This document shows, piece after piece, positions 14,401-27,257 of a DNA stretch of 64,000 nt. This DNA comes from Stromatinia cepivora (lineage: Eukaryota > Ascomycota > Leotiomycetes > Helotiales > Sclerotiniaceae): the NCBI GenBank assembly GCA_014898415.1, contig RCTD01000023.1, forward strand, positions 1 through 64,000. The letters are read 5' to 3'. The translations under genes were made by a program, and so were the position numbers. Every line of letters starts with the position of its first letter. Position 1 is the stretch's first letter. The notes under the pieces are model-generated. The model was not told the DNA's origin, did not search any database, and worked only from the letters and a program-made list of their open reading frames with translations.

Positions 14401-17400
14401 ATTGAAATGATATTAAATTAATTTGTTTTGTTAATAATTTATTATAAAATTAAAGATAAGAATAAGGATTTATTATTTGAATTTAATAAGATTTTATTAT
14501 TATTATATATATATCGATACAATATAAATTTCTTAATAATTTGAATATATAATAGTATAGATCGTAATATATATTTAATAGTAAATATTATAATCAAAGT
14601 TTCAATTGATTTCGATTTTGATGAAATATATTAAATAATGAATAATGTAACGGAAATTTTTGATTTAGTATTATTTAGATTATTATGATTAATGATAATA
14701 TTGATATTAAAAATTAATCAAACAATTTATTATATTGAAATAACGATTTATAATGATAAATAAACAATTAATAAATTTACAAAATTATTCGATAATTTTT
14801 TGGAAATATTATAAAATGATATCACATTTATTAAAAAATTTAAAAATAAATAATTGATAATAAAATTATATTTAGAATAGAAAGATGAATTCAAAAATAA
14901 AACTAAGAAATATTTATTGGAATTTAAAAATTAGTAATTTGTATTAAAAGAACTCAATATATTTATAAAACAAAGTAAATTAAAATAAACAAGATTTTTG
15001 ATATGTTTTATTTTTCTGTTATTTATAATATAATAAATATTATTAAAAAGAAAAAAGAGAATTTGTATTATTATTAATATATATGATCTGAATATTAATA
15101 TTATGATTAATACATATTTAATATTATTATAAGAAAATGTTTTGTTTATAATTCAAAATTATTAACATATATATTATAGCAATCGATTATAGTTTTTTTC
15201 TTTTTTTAAGAATGAATATATTCAATATTTTAATAATGTTTTATTATAGTATTATATTTAGAATAATATATTTTTAATTTTTATTTATAGGATTTGGAAA
15301 TTCTTCGATATATATATAATACCAAACAAATCTGATTTTTGAAGATTTTAAAGGTTTTGTTAAAGTATATATAGATAATATAATTATCATAAATTGGATA
15401 TTAAAAAAGTATTTAATATATTTATATCAGAGTTTTTTTTTGTTTTACTGAATCTAATATTATTATTAAAGGATTCAAATGTTTTAGAAATTATCTCATA
15501 ATAATTATATTAAAATAGAAAATGAATATATATAATTTGTTTAATAGAAAGTATAAATTAAAATTTTTGATTAAAATCGTTTTTTCAAAAAACTTATAGG
15601 ATTTAGAATATTTTTCAAATATTATAAATCATTTGTAGTAATTTGTTTAAGGATATATAAGAATTGTTGAATTGTTTTAAAAATAAAAAACTTAGTTATT
15701 GAAGAATATATTATATTAAAAAAGAATTAAACGAAATTTTATAGTATATGAAATTTTTGAAATATTAATTGAATCAAAGTTCATAATATTAGATAAGATT
15801 AGAATAATGTTATTGAAAAAGCAAATTTTGATATATAGAAATTTAGATTAATTATTGTTTATAAATTTCGATATTTTAAAAATTAAAAAAGTTAATAACA
15901 TTTTTTATTATATCAAAAGTGATATTATATTTAAAGAATATTTTAAATAAATAAATATAAAATTATTTTTATTTTTATCAAAATAATTATATAACATAGA
16001 AATGAAGTATTAATTATTGAAATTGAAAATAATAATATTAATATAGGGATTGTATAAGATTGATTATATTATTTAATATAATAAGGTATTTTTAATAATT
16101 ATTTATATAGATTATAATATTTTAGTATATATATATAATTAAGAAAATAGATATTGTAGTTATGATGTTTATAATTAAATTAAATTTGAAATTGATGTGA
16201 ATTTTCAGTTTCGACATTATATATAGAATAAATAAAGAAAAAATAATTCTGAATATATTATTTCGATTATTATATAAAAAAGATAATATAAATAGAAATA
16301 TAGAATTAAAAAAATTAAAGATATTATTTATGATAGATATTATAATACAAAAGATTATAATTATTTAATTTTTCGATAATATTAATTGAAATATCGAATA
16401 TATTCTAAAAAAGATTAATGAAAAATTATGAAGAGGAATTTGTTTGAATAAATATTATTATGATTATTAAAAAGAATAATATTTTCAAAAATAATATTGT
16501 ATATATAATAATGATTTGATATAATTATATATTCTATATATAATATATTAAAAAGTTTTCTAATTGTTATACAAAAATGGTTATTTTGAATATACAAAAT
16601 TTATAAATTTAGTTAAATAAAATTTCTGTATTTATAAAACATCAATATTAATATATTAATATTTATAATATTACAAATAATATCAACTATTCCAAATCAA
16701 ATAATATAGATTATATAATCTTATATAATCTATATTAATATTTTTAGTTTTGTTTTATATAATTATAATCAATTTCATTTTTGTATTTTAAATAATTAAA
16801 GAAAAATTCGATTCAATAAAGATTGGGATAAATAAATTAACGAAAAAAATATTATTTATATTAAGGAAATCGATATAAATAATATCAAAATGAAGATATA
16901 TATTTATTATAAGAATATTTGATTTAAATGAGAATTCTTTGAAGATTATTATTAATAATAGAAACCTGAAATTTTTATTAAACATATCTTTATTATATTT
17001 TATAATGTATTATATATAAATAATTAATTAATTAAAAATTATGCATGAAAATATAAAATTGTATAATATTATTATTTAAATAGAATAAAAGATATTAGAT
17101 TATAAAAAGATATATTATCGATATTATAATTTTATTTGAATAATTTTTATTAATAGATTATCGAAAAACCCTTTAATGAAATTCTATATTAAATAATATT
17201 ATATAACTCATTAATGTAAAAATATAAGGATTTCTGATATTGTAGATTATATTGTATTTATAAGAATTATAAATTTATATTTTTCAAAAAAAAAAAAAGA
17301 TTTGGTTTATTTAAGATTATATAAAAGATATTCAATATTAATTATTCATAATGAAAAGTTCAAATAATAATGAATAGAATTCTTTTCAATCATCAAATAT

Positions 17401-20040
17401 ATAGGAATTTTAATATATAAATTCAATATCCTTGAATATTGATATATATATTTAATAATTTCGATAATTCATTTTTAATTAATATCAATTAAAAAAGATT
17501 TATATTTTGAATTTAAATTTAACAAATTAAATATAATAATTATAAAAAACTATAGAGAATTTGAAATAAAAAAGATTATTTATAAATATATTATATCTAT
17601 TGGTATTATATAATATTATATCAAATAAAATAGATATAATTCTGAATTCGATTAATAATTATTTTATAAGTATTTAAAGTATTATAAAGAAATAATTTAA
17701 GAATTCGAAAACAAATTATCATAAAAGTTTTTATTGATATTAAAAAATAAAAAATATATTAATATAAAATAAAAATATAATAATGAATTATTAATAAACA
17801 ATCATTATTAAAATAATAATAACAATTATAGATTATATGATTTATATCTTAAATATTATTCTTATTCAACTTTATTTTTAAAATAAAAGATTATTAAATC
17901 GATTTTATTTCTCTAAAAAAAATATTTGTATTAATAATATAATCAAATTACTTTTTTGTTTTTTCTTTATTATATATTTATATTTATTTTCATATTAATA
18001 TTTTATATATATAAATAGCAAATTCAATTAATATTTTTAAGTATAATGTAATAAATATAAATATAATATTAATAAAAAGCAAAACTAAATTATCTTATTA
18101 TAATTACAATCAATCAAAAAAGCAAACATTAATATTATTATCAGAATCCAAATTGAAAGCAATAAAGATTCTAAGAACTCCATGATTATTACAAATAATA
18201 AATTATTATAAAAAATATCTGAATTTTTTTATAATCAATAAAATTATATTAAATATTGATAATTTAAAAGATATATATATTAAAAGAATTCCATTTATAT
18301 TATCAAAATTGATCAAATCCAAAAAATATTTAAGTTTTAATAAAATTATAAATAAAAAAGTAATATATAAAGAATCAAATAATAATAATAATAGGAATAG
18401 AAATAAAAGTATCAATTCTATTATAATTTAAACCAAAAATATATAATAAATTCAAATTGAGAAACAAATAATTATTATAAAAACCGATTTTTATAATATT
18501 AATATTTCGAATATATAATTTAAAAATATTGTTTAAATACAATTTTATAATATTAAAGATATAATAATATCAAATCGATTTAAAAAGAAAAACGATTTTA
18601 ATAATAAATTCTTTAAAAAAGTTAGAAAACAATAAAAAGCATTTAGATTTAAATAAAATCTAAATAATAATAATAGCGATTTAAACAATATTATAAATTG
18701 ATATAAATATAATCTACTTATACTATTACAATTATTATCGAATAATTTTTATAATTCAATTAATGTTAATAGATTTTCTATATATATATTTCTAGATTAT
18801 AATATAATTTAAACTTTATTAAATATATCAATCCTGATTAGAAAATATAACAAATATTATTGAAATACTTTTGATATCAGTAATAATATTTACAAAGAAA
18901 TCATATATTTTAGAAAAACTATATTATTCTTAAATATTAAAACCTATATAATTATAATAAAATATTATTTCAACAAAGAACTCAAATTACTTGAAAATAA
19001 ACTATAATACAAAAAACTCTTATCAAATTTACTTATTCTTAACAATTCAATAAATAACAAAACATCAATCAAAACTTTATTTATAAAATCGTTTCTACCA
19101 TTTTTGAATATTACATTAAATATTTATAACAAATATATAAAGAAAACAAAAACTATATTACCATATATATCAAAAATAAAAAAGATTATAAACAAAAAAT
19201 TGATTTCATTTTTTATAATATCAATACAAATAATATCTATTATATCATTAATGATATTAAGATATATATCATTTTAATAAAAGAAATTGAATAAATAAAT
19301 AAATAAAATACAAAAACAAAAAGAATTTATAACAAATTAATCTATTAAAAAACAAAATAATAATAATATTAAATATAATAACAAAAACCATTTCAAGAAT
19401 AAATAAAATCTTTACTAAATTACTCAAAAATATAATAACAAATATCAAAATCATAAAAAATAAATATAACAACAAAAACAATAATAATACTAATTCTATA
19501 ATATCAAGAATTCGAAGAAAATAAAGATCATATAAATACTATCAAATATATTAAAACTATTAATTAAATATTTTCAAAAAAGAAAGTAAATACAGATTTA
19601 AGTCAAATAAATTATACTGATCAATTTTATAACAAATATAAAGAATAATGTATACAAATGAATACCATTTTCGAAAAATATCTATATTATTGAATCTAAG
19701 AATAAAACAAAATATAATCCATCAAATCATCCCAAATCATTCTATTATTATCAAGACCTTTAATCTTAATAAATATATTTCAAATAGATCAATTAATACC
19801 TTTATATTTTACAAAAAAAAGAAAAAACCTAAAGCCTATATATTTTAAAATAATTAAAGTCCCTATTAAATTACAATAATAATCTCTTTTCTTTTGTTTT
19901 TTCCTTTAATTTTTTTTTTTGTTTTTCTACAATTAATAATATCGTTTTTACCTTTTATAATTAATATATTATAATAAAACAAATTTATAATAAAGATAAA
20001 TATAATAAGAATATTAAAAGTTTTCATTATAAAAAACAAT

Positions 20041-20138
20041 TATAATATATATATTATAATCAACAAATACAATATAAATTATATTACAAGCATTTACAAC
20101 GCAATATAGGATACATTACAAGCATCATTTATACAATC
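20041..20138 (+). repeat. Repeat R3, copy 2 (98 bp)
   Basis: Direct repeat of 11,361-11,458. Its right part keeps CATTACA, the inverse of the TGTAATG start of copy 1. Confidence 0.5.
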
Positions 20139-20269
20139 CACTCCTTAAATAGTTTAGCACAAAGAATAAGAAATAACACAGCTTTTACAACCTTCACAAA
20201 CATACCTACACAACAACCAAAAACATAATTTAATACAAAATTATCTTTTCAATAATATATTATAAAGGA

Positions 20270-21330
20270 AATAATGAAGATTTATTATATAATTTATTAT
20301 ATTCAAAATCTTGTTGAAATTATTAATAATTTAATTAGTTTTAATTGTAAAAAATAATTATTATTTATAGTATTTTTTTTAATTTATAATATTAAAATAT
20401 AATATACAAAATAAATCAAAATATACTGATTTTATTTTTTAAATTATTTTTTAATAATAAATATTAAAATAAAAAAGTATATTAATTTTATTAATAAAAT
20501 CTTAATTATAATTATAAAAAATATAGTATTTATTCAGAAAAAGTTATTTATAATTATTATTCTCAAAAATATAAATATTCCTTTTAATAATATTTTTTTC
20601 AAAAAAATCAAATTATAATGTATTTTTCAAATTTAAATAATCGATATCAAGTACTTTTTAATCAATGATATTATTTTTTTAATAATTATTAAAAATTATA
20701 ATATTGAAATTAAATAATATCTAAAATTAAAATATAGAAATCTATATATCTTTTTTTTAATATTTTAAAATCTTTTATTTATAAATATAAAATAAATTTT
20801 ACAAAAAAAATTAATGAAAAAACTATAATAATAATATTCAAGAAATAATAACTAATTCTTTCATTAAATAAAATTATTGTTTTTTTAAATAATCCAAAAT
20901 GAATATATTAAATATAAATATATTCATTATTAAAACAAAAAATAAATTATTCTTAAACTTAATTTAATTAATTCAAAAAAACTTTTAATATATAATTATA
21001 ATATTAATAAATATTGATTCAAAATAAATTTCATTTTATATCAATAGTATTTTGATAATATAATATTTTAAAAATAATATTTTAGAATCATTTCAATAAG
21101 TTTTTTCTATTCTCCAAAATACCTTATAAATTTATAATATTTCAATCTAATAATTATCAGAATATTTAAATATCAAAAATAACAAAATAATAAATACATT
21201 AATTAATTTCAATATTTTCAAAAATATCTATAATATTAACTTTAATTCCAAATCTATAATTAATAAATTTGATATTGTTTTCATGAATTTTCATTTTAAT
21301 ATATAATAAATCTAATAATTTAAATATAAT
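20270..21330. repeat. Repeat R2, copy B (empty site for the solo LTR)
   Basis: Diverged direct repeat of 7240-8600. Around 20,980-21,030 it reads continuously through the position where copy A carries the LTR (TTAATATATAATT here against CAATATAT-LTR-ATATAATC there). Confidence 0.5.
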
Positions 21331-21429
21331 ATAAAATTGTCTGTGAGTTATTATAAAAAAGATTTTAATTAAAAAATTAAAAGTTCCTCAAAACTTGATT
21401 TATTAAAACAATATTTTTATAAATTATTA

Positions 21430-22480
21430 ATAAATAATTATTCAAATTATTTACTTCTTTTTCTTCGGTGGAGAGAGTCTGAGTTTTTTATTCCATTTAA
21501 TAAATCAATTATTCAAATCTCTTAAATTCTTAAATATCATTAACTTTTATATTAATATTTATTCTTAATAAAATAATATATTTATTAAAAATATATTGTT
21601 TCATTTTGAATCACTTTTTTCCTTTATTTAAATATTTAAATTTATAATCAATATTTAATTAATGATTTATTTTTTATTTTTTATTTTTAATATTTTTAAT
21701 ATTTTCAATTTTATATTAATTTAATATTCAATTAAATCTTTGAATTACTTTTATTATATCTAAAAAAAATATAATTCTAAAAAAATATGGTTCTGAGGGA
21801 ATATAATTCTAAACAAAATAAAAGAATTATATTCAAATAACTTTTTAGAATTCATTATAAATTAAAAATATTTTCTAAAACAATCTTCAATTCAAATACC
21901 CTTAATTTAATATATCTTTATACTTTTCAAAAAATCTTAAAATATAAATTAAACTTATATCTACTAGATACAAATCAATACTACTACTACTACTACTACT
22001 ACCACTACTATGTGAACAAAATAAAATTTCTTTATTCATTATTTATTTTATTAAAATTTAAAAAGTCTTTAATAAATAATTATTTAAATTATTCATTCCT
22101 TTATTTTATAATAATTAAGAATTTAAATTATTTATCTTCTTTCATAAATAAGTTATTTAAATTCTTTAAATTTTTAAATATTATTAATTTCTATATTAAT
22201 ATTTTCTTTTTTTGGAATTATATATTTTCATTAAATATATAGATTCTTTTTCAAATTCTCTTTTTTTGTTTAATTAATCAATCAAGATTTATAATCAGTA
22301 TTTAATTATTAATAATTTTCTTCTTCTTCTTTTTGATTTAATATTCTTAATACTTTATTAATTTTAATATTCAAATAGTTTTTTTTTAATTTAATATCCC
22401 TAATTTGAAATCTTAAGTTTATATCCATCAGATAGATATAAATCAATATTACTATTACTATTATTACTTTATATATATAT
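21430..22480. repeat. Tandem duplication (about 0.5 kb, two units) with ACT microsatellites
   Basis: The unit at about 21,430-22,010 is repeated at about 22,020-22,480. Both contain a similar AT-rich body and end with a TATATC-rich stretch followed by an ACT-type trinucleotide run (21,978-22,010, nearly pure; 22,445-22,470, degraded to ATT/ACT). Confidence 0.5.
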
Positions 22481-23535
22481 ATATCATAATTCAAAATCTA
22501 ATAAATTTTTTCAATAAAGAGTATTTTTATAAATTCATTTAAATATAATAATTATATTTCAAATGATTTTTTATTTATATTTTAATTATTATTCAGAATT
22601 TTCAAATCTAAATAAAATTAATTTATTAGATAATATATATAATGAAGATTATTATATATATAAAAATATTTATAAGTTTTATTATTGAATTCAATAAATA
22701 TAATATTTATTATAAAACTCCTTTTATTATTTTAATATAAATAAAGAATATTATAAATAATTAAACAAATTTATCTAAGGATTTTTTGTTTATAAAGATA
22801 TCATCTATTAGTCTTTTAGATTCCTAAATAAAAAATATTAAGTTTTTAAAAATCTAAACATAAAGAAGAATAATTATTGATTTTGTCTTGTTTATATCTT
22901 CAAAAAATATTGATTTTTAATTTTTTATATTTAAAATAGATTTTCTTATAAATTCTTTAATATCTTTTGATATATAATAATAATAAAATTATATTTATAT
23001 TTAATAATATTGATTTTCTAATTTTATATCAAAAATTGTGATTTTAAATTTATAATTAATCTTATAATATAAGCAATTTCCTGAAAACTATTTTTATATT
23101 TATAGATAAATCTAATATACTTATTACCCACACACATACCTGGAAATAACAAAACAATATTTCCACCTAATTTTAAAAAGATTATAACAATTAATATATT
23201 CAAGATTTCTAATCTAATTAATATCAAAAAACTCTTTATATTAATTAATTCGAATAATGACTTTCTTATAAGATTAATATTAACAGAGATTATATTATTC
23301 TTATTAAGATTGAAAAATCTAATAGAAATATATTAGATATCGAGTTTTTTAGAATCTCGATTTTTAATATATATTTAAGAATTTTAATATTAATTTATTG
23401 AAAAAGAATATTACATATAATTAAATCTGATAAAATAATTGAAAAAAGAATAATATCTTTGATTTATTATATAGAATTTTATTGAAGAATTAAAGATTTT
23501 GATTATTTAAATAAAGATTAAATTTTATATTTAAC

Positions 23536-23746
23536 ATTTTTATTTTTATTTTTATTTTTATTTTTATTTTTATTTTTATTTTTATTTTTATTTTTATTTT
23601 TATTTTTATTTTTATTTTTATTTTTATTTTTATTTTTATTTTTATTTTTATTTTTATTTTTATTTTTATTTTTATTTTTATTTTTATTTTTATTTTTATT
23701 TTTATTTTTATTTTTATTTTTATTTTTATTTTTATTTTTATTTTTA
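23536..23746 (+). repeat. (ATTTTT)n microsatellite, about 35 copies
   Basis: An uninterrupted hexanucleotide array of about 211 bases. Its translated lysine-isoleucine frame on the minus strand is an artefact of the repeat. Confidence 0.95.
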
Positions 23747-24380
23747 TATTATACAATAAAATCACATTAATTAAAAATATATAAATATTTCTATAATAGA
23801 TTCATTTTTAAAATTATATTCTTAGATTTGGAAAAAAAAATGATTTTAGAGATTTTCGTTAATTGAATTATTTCTATAAAAATCTTAAAATCTAAAAAAT
23901 ATATAATTTTGATAAAATATTAACTACAAAAATTATTCAATATAAAAACAAAACTAAATAAAAAATTAATTATTTTTTACAATAAATCCAAAATGAATTT
24001 TTATTCAATCGAAATATTAAAGAAAATTAAAAAATGATTTATTTTGTATATAAAAATAAACAAAAGATTTTATTTTGTTTAATATTATATTTGAAAATAT
24101 CTATTTTAAATATCTTGTTCTTTATATCCAAAAAAGAATAAATTTTTATTTTATTAATTTATTATTATATATTATATTAAATTATTGAAAAATATATAAA
24201 TTAAAGATTTTATATTGAAAATAAACAATCAAGAATGCATATCTTTCTATATAATATTACTATTATCAAAACAATTAATCTAAATATATAAAAGATTTAA
24301 TAAGAAATAAAAGATCCTATTTAAATTATTTCAAATCCAAAATACGAAAGATATCTCTGATTTGAAATCTTGTGTAGAGC

Positions 24381-24405
24381 TGAGGGGTGGTCTGAAAGTA
24401 GAGTA
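24381..24405 (-). repeat. Lone Fot1-like terminal repeat at the island edge
   Basis: GGGGTGG followed by TCTGAAAGTAGAGTA aligns with the right end of the element at 2586-4404; the mismatches over the first 20 or so bases are transitions. No partner end was found upstream, so this is a truncated or fully eroded copy. It sits where base composition switches to gene-island values. Confidence 0.5.
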
Positions 24406-24429
24406 GTTCATTTCTTTCAATATTCAAAA

Positions 24430-25735
24430 CTCTTAACTCCGAATTTAATGTTTTTATTTACAAAAACAATTATTAATTATAATAAAAATTTACTATACTC
24501 AATATAATTCTTGCTCCCGTATGAACACTCATATCAATCTAAACCATCAAAGAGCCACATCTATTATCTAGACTACAGGTATACTTAAGACTCAAAGGCT
24601 CTTTTAATGACTCTGGTTCAGGCAGGTACTTTCTTTTCGCTCATTGGTCTTATATTCACTGTAGAAGTAGAGTTTTAAGAATTACCGAAGAGTATGCCAA
24701 ATACCAACATTAGCATATACTATACAGTGACTCACATAAAGGAATCTGCTGATTTTTAGGCATTAATATATACGTATTTTCTTTTAATACTATGGGTATA
24801 TTTGGCCACTGTAAAACCAGAAGCTTGCTCTCTTACCCCCCAACTTCTTTTTGTCAGCCTTACTTCCCTCCCCTTTTAGCCAAAATGAATCGTGTTCACG
24901 TATATCTAAGTGTATATACAAACGGGAAGCTCATTTCTTTGTGGAAAAAAAACTTGTAGTTCTTTTGTCTCTCTTCTTTCACCCTTCTTCTCCTTCCCTC
25001 TCACTTTATTATAAGTCCTCATTGTAAACACATTCCATGGTTTTCTGCTAGCTTCCTCAATTACTTCAAATTTACAGAGTTGATGGGCCGTGAGCAATAG
25101 AAGCACGAGAAAGGGCGTCAGAGTAGTATTCAATGGCCTGGACTGGAGGCCTGACCTGAAGCATTCAATTTTCGAAACGCTGTGAATCTGACTGCATCCA
25201 CTGTTGCGAATAGTTCTTTACACAAACAGATGTAAAGATTAAGTAAATATAATTTATGGATTGTAGTTCCACATCTCTACCAATCCAAGCCCTTCCGCCG
25301 TTCTTCCCTCACCCTTTTTGTATCCAACTACACGCCTTACAACCTAAAGAAGCAGCAAAAGCGTAAAATACAACATCCACCACCACCTAAAGAGTGTCCA
25401 TATGCTAGTATCGTAAGGAAAGTCACTCCTATCGCGTAACGTAGAGTGAGTCTTGAAGTATAGTAAATGGACTGACTTGTCATTAATTTTAGGCTAATGA
25501 TGGGGATATACTATATAGCTATACATGTACCTGGGCTTTCATCCACAAACAAACCGAATCACAGTACTGTGGATAAAGGTAATTGGATAAAGGTAATGAC
25601 AAGCTTCAAGTAGTTAGCTCAGAAACGACCCATAATTGTTCCATTTTTTGACGCCGGAAGCTCATAGCATTTTCCAACCCTTCTAGACACAATTTCAGCT
25701 ATAACCTCCTCTAATACCATAGCCTTCACTTCAAT
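24430..25735. other. Gene-free start of island 1
   Basis: Base composition is normal but no frame with an ATG, plausible codon use and splice logic was found. A leucine-rich frame near 24,906-25,133 on the minus strand has no ATG. The segment is 3' of the uncharacterised gene and probably contains its 3' untranslated region. Confidence 0.5.
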
Positions 25736-27257
25736 TCATTCGCTCCATCCATCCCACCTTCCCTCATCACCCTCCTTTTGATCTGGATACTCAGATGGCG
25801 GATTCACTTTCTCAATTCCTCCGTCTGGATTGCCTCCCTTGTCAGGCGGTGCATCTTCGACATGATGCTCAAATGCTCTTTCTTTCCCACTCTTTGCAAG
25901 GATATCCTCAGCAATACAGAATGCCAAGCCCGCAATAGTTTCATTGGCACCATCTTCCGTCAAAGCCTCCCCCTTCGTCGGTCCTGGATTAGGACTTGCC
26001 TTGGTCTTGATCATGGCCACCGATTTGGGTTGTTGAGGCATAGCAATAACTTCCCATCCATCAGGCAAATATTCTTTAGTCTCATCGAGAGAGAGCAGCA
26101 GTGCTCTCACCATTTGATCCGTGAGGTTGATGCCCGGAACAAGGTCGCGTAACATATCCCATGCCGACTCAGGATCGACAACAAGCGTCCACGCGACGGG
26201 AAACAGTATGGCTAAGAATGGACCCGCCACAGGAATCATGGAGATCAGATTAGTGAGTACATCTCTGAAGAAATCATTAAGCCAGCTGGAACGTTGGGCA
26301 GGTTTCCACTGAAGATCCAATCCGAAATTGGCTTTGGCGACTGTGAGCCACTCAACGTCATATTCATGCCTGTAAGTTGTAACATTGCGTATGTTCTGTG
26401 TTGTAACGCGATTGTTCAGAACAATTTTGATGAGCCTGGCTGTGTATGGATTTTGTTTGCGGAGTTGACGGGGAAGGGCAAGCAGTTTTAGGAGTTCGTG
26501 GACATTGAGTCCGATCGTATGGCCATGGTGAATGCCTAGACCTGTAGTGATGTTCATAGCATGAGTAACCATGCTATTATTGCCACGCCATACGGCAACG
26601 GTGCGGTTTTGAGCGAAATTTATTTGGACAAAGCAACATAGGTTCTGGTTGCTCTCGGAAGCGTAGAAGGATAAGGGAAGATAGATAGCTCGAATGTGGG
26701 CAACCATCTATCGGGAGATGGTCTTGTTAGTCATTGCCTTTTTTTATTTACCGAGACTCCGAGTGTGTTGAATAACTTACATCTATCCAGATCCATTCAC
26801 CTATCCGAGGCATTGGCATGTGCATGAACCAAGACTGAAAGTTCAGTGAACGGAGAATAGGTAATGTTTAAGAGGAAAGACTTACCTCATCTGAAGCTCC
26901 ATACCACCAATCATCAAAGGTCCTAGGATGTGTACAAAGCTCATGCTGCACTCTTGTACGGATATTACTTTCCGATGCACCGTATGAAATGGGCAAGTAA
27001 TTAAAGCCACCATGATGCGATCGTAGCAATACTCTCGTAATGGTGTAAGCTGTTCTTGGGTGATCATATCCCCTGCTATTGTAGCCCGAATCTTCATCCC
27101 ATGAAGAATGGGCTGGCCTATTCCAGATGTATTCAACCATCATATGGTTTTTGAAATGATCGGGCCTGTTAGCATCGTAGGAATAATGAGTGGCCCGCCG
27201 AGCACGTAAACCATTTCGCACAAAGAAGCATTCTCCTTCGGGGTATGCGAGGGCCAT
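25736..27257 (-). CDS. Uncharacterised fungal protein, 465 aa, three exons
   Basis: I do not recognise this protein. Exons are 27257-26886, 26834-26781 and 26707-25736, joined in phase by two introns with GTAAG donors and CAG/TAG acceptors. The 54-bp middle exon encodes a tryptophan- and methionine-rich stretch. The start has a strong context (ACCATGG). No signal peptide is visible. The N-terminal half is rich in W, H, R and Y; a motif YLP-[IL]-S-x-x-ASESN occurs twice, near the end of exon 1 and the start of exon 3, suggesting a repeated fold such as beta blades. A hydrophobic segment (S-M-I-P-V-A-G-P-F-L-A-I-L-F-P, about residues 298-318) could be a membrane helix or buried hairpin. The C-terminus is acidic, Pro/Gly-rich and probably disordered. 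Splice structure is well supported; function is unknown. Confidence 0.75.

Larger units (their letters stand above)
1..24420. other. AT-rich, RIP-degraded repeat block 1
   Basis: The stretch is almost entirely A and T, with no gene that can be read through. Open frames are short, low-complexity (I, K, N, L, F, Y) and best explained by composition. Small GC-richer patches survive at about 2590-2630, 4360-4404, 6180-6240, 6340-6480, 7960-8050, 8150-8250 and 21,465-21,490; most prove to be transposon ends. Related copies inside the block differ mainly by C/T and G/A changes, which is the RIP signature of ascomycetes. Outside the elements listed separately I see only unresolved degraded repeat sequence (about 1-2585, 4405-6180, 8600-11,360, 11,460-20,040, 22,480-23,535 and 23,750-24,380). 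Confidence 0.85.

Noticed and set aside
11361..20138. Calling the R3 pair a complete LTR retrotransposon
   Set aside because: No matching target duplication, no primer site and no readable pol motif; kept only as a repeat pair.
23490..23765. 91-codon lysine-isoleucine frame
   Set aside because: It is only the translation of the (ATTTTT)n array.
22560..24380. A second full Fot1 element ending at 24,405
   Set aside because: No left terminal repeat or transposase motif was found about 1.8 kb upstream; only the lone end is reported.
24906..25133. Leucine-rich frame resembling a signal peptide on the minus strand
   Set aside because: It has no ATG (begins with TTG), no supported splice acceptor upstream and no recognisable mature protein.
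25736..27257. Assigning a lectin or effector function to the uncharacterised gene
   Set aside because: Only a short motif repeat is visible, and there is no signal peptide or family signature to support it.
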